Below are positions 14,851-18,021 of a stretch of 18,021 nt of DNA, in pieces. How positions within the stretch are numbered: position 1 is the stretch's first letter; each line of letters opens with the position of its first letter. A model generated the notes under the pieces. That model was not told the origin of the DNA. It worked only from the letters and a program-made list of their open reading frames with translations, and made no database searches. Source of the stretch: Halanaerobiales bacterium (GTDB lineage: Bacteria > Bacillota_F > Halanaerobiia > DY22613). The stretch spans positions 1 to 18,021 of the forward strand of contig JAGMES010000086.1 in assembly GCA_023128035.1 (NCBI GenBank), written 5' to 3'. Position numbers and translations under genes: made by a program.

Positions 14851-16191
14851 ATGATATCTGTAGGTATGGTAACATTGGGATGCCCAAAAAATCAGGTAGA
14901 TTCTGAGATCATGTTAGGTCTTTTGGATCAAGCAAATTTTCAACTTGTAGAAGATTTAGAAGATGCAGACGTATTAGTAGTTAATACCTGTGGTTTTATT
15001 GAAAGTGCGAAACAGGAATCAGTTAATACAATTTTAGAATTAAATGAATTAAAGGATCAGGGTTGTCTGAAATATTTAGTCGTTACAGGGTGTTTGGCAC
15101 AGAGATATCATAATCAGTTAAAAGAAGAGATGCCAGAGATTGATGCTATTTTAGGAACTGGTAATTTTGATAAGATTGTAGATGTTATTAAAGATGGCAT
15201 GGATGGTAAGATTCAGGGTGGAGTTTCACGTCCTGAGTTTGAATACCGTAAAGAACTTCCACGGATAATTACTACACCTGGGTATACAGCATATGTAAAG
15301 ATTGCAGAGGGATGTAATAACCACTGTAGTTATTGCATAATTCCTCAATTACGAGGGTCTTTAAAAAGCCGATCAGAGGAAGATATTATTGAGGAAGTAA
15401 GAAAACTTGTTGTTAATGGAGTCAAAGAGATTATTTTGGTTGCTCAAGATTCAACGGTTTATGGTATTGACCGCTATGGTAAGCCAATGCTGGCCTCTTT
15501 GCTCAAAAAAATGGTTAAAATTGATGGAATTCACTGGATTCGAATAATGTATTCTTATCTTGACCACATGACTGATGAGTTAATTGATGTCGTTGCTAAG
15601 GAAGATAAAATATGCAAATACCTAGATTTGCCAATTCAACATGCATCAGATCGGATATTGAAGTTAATGAATCGCCCGGGAACGAAAGCAGATGTGAAGG
15701 CAATGATAAGTAAGATTAGAGATAAAATTCCTAAGGTGGCTATTCGAACTTCCTTGATAGTAGGTTTTCCAGGTGAGACTGAAGAAGATTTCGGTGAATT
15801 AGTTGATTTTGTGAAAGAGATTCGTTTTGATAGACTTGGGGTATTTACTTATTCTAGAGAAGAAAATACTCCAGCAGACCGCTTAGAAGGACATCTTTCT
15901 GAAGAAGTGAAAGAGGAACGATGGGATGAATTAATGAGTATTCAAAGGGAAATAGCTTTGGAGAAAAATGAGAATCTTATTGATCAGTGTGTAGAAGTTC
16001 TAGTTGAGGAAGTGTATTCTGAGGAAGAAAAAGTTATTCTTGGACGAACCGAATGGGATGCACCGGAGATTGATAATCTTGTTTATGTTCACAATTGTCA
16101 AGCTCAGATTGGTGATTGGGTAAAAGCGATTATTGTTGATGCAATGGAATATGATTTACTGGGAGAGGAAAATGATGAACTTACCAAATAA
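14851..16191 (+). CDS. rimO: Ribosomal protein S12 methylthiotransferase RimO
   Basis: A 446-residue radical-SAM enzyme that adds a methylthio group to the conserved Asp of ribosomal protein S12. N-terminal UPF0004 domain with the three auxiliary cluster cysteines: Cys11 (TLGCPKNQVDSE), Cys47 (NTCGFI) and Cys81 (TGCLAQ). The radical-SAM core has CxxxCxxC as CNNHCSYC (Cys155, 159, 162). The C-terminal part contains the TRAM domain (about 375-440). The TLGCPKNxVDSE motif separates RimO from the tRNA enzymes MiaB and MtaB. AAAAGGAG lies upstream of the ATG. It heads a tight operon: its last codons overlap the start of pgsA. Confidence 0.97.
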   Translation: MISVGMVTLGCPKNQVDSEIMLGLLDQANFQLVEDLEDADVLVVNTCGFIESAKQESVNTILELNELKDQGCLKYLVVTGCLAQRYHNQLKEEMPEIDAILGTGNFDKIVDVIKDGMDGKIQGGVSRPEFEYRKELPRIITTPGYTAYVKIAEGCNNHCSYCIIPQLRGSLKSRSEEDIIEEVRKLVVNGVKEIILVAQDSTVYGIDRYGKPMLASLLKKMVKIDGIHWIRIMYSYLDHMTDELIDVVAKEDKICKYLDLPIQHASDRILKLMNRPGTKADVKAMISKIRDKIPKVAIRTSLIVGFPGETEEDFGELVDFVKEIRFDRLGVFTYSREENTPADRLEGHLSEEVKEERWDELMSIQREIALEKNENLIDQCVEVLVEEVYSEEEKVILGRTEWDAPEIDNLVYVHNCQAQIGDWVKAIIVDAMEYDLLGEENDELTK

Positions 16192-16732
16192 ATTATCTTT
16201 GTTACGGATAGTATTAGTTCCGGTTTTTTTGATTTTTCTTTTAGCTCAATTTGGATTACCTTTTGAACCTTATGCTAAGTATTTTGCGATTGCTATTTTT
16301 ATTCTTGCTGCTCTAACTGATAGTTTAGATGGTTATATTGCTAGAAAGCACGGATTGATCACAAAATTAGGTAAACTAATGGATCCTTTAGCCGACAAAA
16401 TGTTGATTTCTGGGGCTTTGATTGCTTTGGTAAGCATGGGTGAAATTAGTGCTTGGCCTGCTTTTATTATTATTGCTCGTGAATTTGCAGTAACAGGTTT
16501 TCGATCCATTGCTTCTGCTGAAGGGGTAGTTATTGCTGCAAGTATTTGGGGTAAGATGAAGACAGTCCTTCAGATTATTGCTATTGTTGCAGTTATGGTG
16601 GATTTCAGTATTTTCTCATTACCTTTTGGTTTCGATAATATTTTAATCTGGATTGCTACAATTGTTACGATTTTATCAGGTGTTGATTATATTGTTAAAG
16701 GTCGGCATATATTGAGGAGTGAAAAACAGTGA
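16175..16732 (+). CDS. pgsA: CDP-diacylglycerol-glycerol-3-phosphate 3-phosphatidyltransferase
   Basis: A 185-residue integral membrane enzyme making phosphatidylglycerol phosphate from CDP-diacylglycerol and glycerol-3-phosphate. The complete CDP-alcohol phosphotransferase motif is present: Asp49, Asp52-Gly53, Ala56-Arg57, Gly66, Asp70 and Asp74 (D-x2-DG-x2-AR-x8-G-x3-D-x3-D). Several membrane helices follow. The start is set at the second of two tandem ATGs, with GGGAGAGG six bases upstream; a frame open to 16133 lies wholly within rimO. It overlaps the end of rimO by 17 bases and the pgpA start by 4, implying translational coupling. Confidence 0.95.
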   Translation: MNLPNKLSLLRIVLVPVFLIFLLAQFGLPFEPYAKYFAIAIFILAALTDSLDGYIARKHGLITKLGKLMDPLADKMLISGALIALVSMGEISAWPAFIIIAREFAVTGFRSIASAEGVVIAASIWGKMKTVLQIIAIVAVMVDFSIFSLPFGFDNILIWIATIVTILSGVDYIVKGRHILRSEKQ

Positions 16733-17163
16733 GAACCATTATTAAATGGTTAGGTTTAGGATTGGGAACAGGATTAAGTCCAAAAGCTCCAGGAACTGTT
16801 GGTTCTTTGTTGGCAGTGATGATTGCAGCATTTATTGGTATCGTGCATAATCCATATTTTCTTCTTTTAAGTATTTTGATTGGTATATTTATTTGTCAAA
16901 TGTCTGAAGATATGTTAGGTAAAAAAGATGATGGGCGGATTGTTTTTGATGAATTTGTAGGCCAGTGGATCGCTGTTGCTGGATTTTCAGGGTATTACCT
17001 TGTTGTCGGTTTTATATTGTTTCGTGTTTTTGATATTTTAAAACCACCGCCAATTCGTCAACTTCAAAAGTTTCACGGTGGGGTTGGGATTATGTTTGAT
17101 GATATTTTAGCCGGAGCTTTGGCTTGGGTTATCATGACTTTAGTAAAGAATTATTTAATATAA
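16729..17163 (+). CDS. pgpA: Phosphatidylglycerophosphatase A
   Basis: A 144-residue membrane phosphatase that removes phosphate from phosphatidylglycerol phosphate, the step directly after PgsA. Family hallmarks are an N-terminal GLGTGLSPKAPGTVGS, FDEFVGQW in the middle, FRxFDIxKPPPIRQL and a C-terminal GIMFDDILAG with its Asp pair. It starts at a GTG that overlaps the pgsA stop (GTGA), with GAGGAG eight bases upstream. Having both steps of phosphatidylglycerol synthesis in one coupled operon is a coherent pathway unit. It ends at a strong terminator. Confidence 0.95.
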   Translation: MRTIIKWLGLGLGTGLSPKAPGTVGSLLAVMIAAFIGIVHNPYFLLLSILIGIFICQMSEDMLGKKDDGRIVFDEFVGQWIAVAGFSGYYLVVGFILFRVFDILKPPPIRQLQKFHGGVGIMFDDILAGALAWVIMTLVKNYLI

Positions 17164-17165
17164 AG

Positions 17166-17200
17166 AAAAAGTGTTGACTTTTGTAGTCAACACTTTTTTT
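17166..17200 (+). terminator. Terminator of the rimO-pgsA-pgpA operon
   Basis: AAAAAGTGTTGAC/GTCAACACTTTTT, a perfect 13-bp stem with a 7-base loop, continuing into a T run, three bases after the pgpA stop. Confidence 0.95.
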
Positions 17201-17300
17201 ATATATAACGTAAGTTAGAATTATAAATGAATAATAGCGTAGAAATAGTGCGAAATAGTTAGAATTGTTATAATAATCTGTCATAGTTCTCGATAAGGGC

Positions 17301-17340
17301 AAATAGAACACTTGTTCTATTTTTGTGAATGATATATAAT
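17301..17340 (+). promoter_or_regulatory. Promoter with embedded LexA (SOS) box
   Basis: GAAC-ACTT-GTTC at 17306-17317 fits the Gram-positive LexA/DinR box GAACNNNNGTTC, inside a longer palindrome AAATAGAACA-CT-TGTTCTATTT with perfect 10-base arms. The right half provides a -35, TTGTTC (17312-17317), and 17 bases later is a perfect TATAAT (17335-17340). LexA bound here would cover the -35. The leader to the next gene is about 115 bases. The rest of 17201-17463 shows nothing else recognisable. Confidence 0.75.
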
Positions 17341-17463
17341 GTATTTAAGGAAATAATTCTGCTATTACGTGCCAAATGGCAATAATAAATATAGTAATTC
17401 TTTCTTTTCAAGTCGCAATTTACTTCTTATCTTTTGTTAAAAAAAATAGAGGAGGTTTTTTTA

Positions 17464-17916
17464 GTGAGTAAAAGTCCATTGAGTACAAATCAGCGACATA
17501 TTGAGGAGATGAAGGAGTCGTTAGGCATTATTGAAGTAGAATTATTGTCATACAAGATGAATAATATCAAAATTGCTGAATTAATAGAAATAGGATATTG
17601 GATTAATGAATTGCTGCAAACTCGAATTTCTTTTAAAGAGAGAGAGGAACTATTTAAGTTGGTTAGTTATGTCAAATATCTACAGATAGTATATTTAGAA
17701 AGTTCTCTTGATTTGTGTGCCAATCAACTCTCAAAGAGGTTAAAAGGATTAATTGACAAAGAAGCATGGCAAATTTATTTAAAATTAGATGAGGTAAGAA
17801 GCATTGAACGAGAGTTTTTTCAAGGAAAAGATTATCATCGCGATTTTAATTTAGATTTAGTACATCTTGAACAGGAATTGATGGCTAGACTTTCTGTCAT
17901 TGAGTGTAAAATCTAA
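17464..17916 (+). CDS. Unrecognised helical protein, probably SOS-controlled
   Basis: A 150-residue protein I do not recognise. It has no signal peptide and no long hydrophobic segment; it is rich in Leu, Ile, Glu and Lys and predicted to be almost wholly alpha-helical, perhaps a helical bundle. The start is GTG at 17464, with AGAGGAGG eight bases upstream; a TTG at 17434 in the same frame lies before that site. The promoter upstream holds a LexA-type box, so the gene should be induced by DNA damage. In many Bacillota cinA and recA follow pgsA, so the site is one where SOS genes are usual, but the protein shows no RecA, RecX, UmuC or LexA motif. Confidence 0.75.
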   Translation: MSKSPLSTNQRHIEEMKESLGIIEVELLSYKMNNIKIAELIEIGYWINELLQTRISFKEREELFKLVSYVKYLQIVYLESSLDLCANQLSKRLKGLIDKEAWQIYLKLDEVRSIEREFFQGKDYHRDFNLDLVHLEQELMARLSVIECKI

Positions 17917-17932
17917 AAAGGAAAGGAAGTAA

Positions 17933-17974
17933 TTGAGTAGAAATATATTAAGAGGAATGATATTATATGATTAA
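17933..17974 (+). CDS. Possible 13-residue frame, perhaps an interrupted gene start
   Basis: After a good ribosome site (AAGGAAAGGAAG), a TTG opens a frame (MSRNILRGMILYD) that stops after 13 codons. It could be the preserved beginning of a gene broken by the adjoining hairpin-bearing DNA, or chance. Confidence 0.2.
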   Translation: MSRNILRGMILYD

Positions 17975-17990
17975 TAAACAAAATTAATCT

Positions 17991-18021
17991 TTTGAAATAA
18001 GACCCCCACTTCTATAAGTGG
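17991..18021. mobile_element. G/C-run hairpin at window end, possible IS200/IS605 end (cut)
   Basis: CCCCCACTT-CTAT-AAGTGG, a hairpin cut off by the window edge before its final G run. In AT-rich DNA such a hairpin without a preceding gene is typical of an IS200/IS605 end, and its AGTGGGGG/CCCCCACT core also occurs in the hairpin at 16-46. The element itself would lie outside the window. Confidence 0.35.

Noticed and set aside
1..18021. CRISPR array, tRNA or rRNA genes
   Set aside because: No regularly spaced repeats and no tRNA or rRNA signature sequences were seen on either strand.

Overview
The window is low-GC DNA, judged by eye to be about one third G+C, with strong AGGAGG-type ribosome binding sites, TTGNNN-N17-TATAAT promoters and many GTG/TTG starts. 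This points to a Bacillota (Firmicutes) chromosome. A remnant of adenosylcobalamin-dependent ribonucleotide reductase, a ccdA remnant and the rimO-pgsA-pgpA order fit an anaerobic clostridial or Halanaerobiales-like bacterium. That assignment is an inference; no rRNA or tRNA gene is present to fix it.

Region 1 (1-9130) is mostly ordinary chromosome. It holds a lipoprotein with a pseudopilin-like C-terminus (minus strand), an orphan membrane-bound PAS histidine kinase, a SWIM-zinc-finger SNF2 helicase and oligoendopeptidase F. The first 76 bases carry a G/C-run hairpin that looks like an IS200/IS605-type end rather than a terminator. A 20-bp piece beside it recurs, with one mismatch, at the very end of pepF.

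Region 2 (about 9130-14650) is an accessory island built on gene wreckage. Its left edge has an 88-bp fold-back element, a broken ccdA and the N-terminal part of a tnpB. Its right edge has the C-terminal part of a tnpB and the frameshifted 3' end of nrdJ, still with its terminator. Between these edges lie apparently intact genes: (a) a DUF6973-like protein with an Arg-rich tail, followed by two paralogous small membrane proteins, possibly an effector with immunity proteins; (b) a TPR protein with its own extended -10 promoter, followed 28 bp later by a 50-residue exported peptide, the architecture of Rap-Phr/RRNPP peptide signalling but with no DNA-binding domain; (c) two XRE regulators on the minus strand, with a plus-strand promoter back-to-back with one of them that would make a short structured RNA. 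Both promoters in the divergent pair carry the same 10-bp TAACAACATT word.

Region 3 (14851-17163) is a tight housekeeping operon: rimO, pgsA and pgpA overlap one another and end at a strong terminator. Region 4 (17164-18021) has a promoter whose -35 is embedded in a near-perfect Bacillus-type LexA box, ahead of an unrecognised 150-residue helical protein, and then another truncated G/C-run hairpin at the window end.

The best candidates for something new are the TPR/exported-peptide pair with its island neighbours and the LexA-box-controlled unknown gene.
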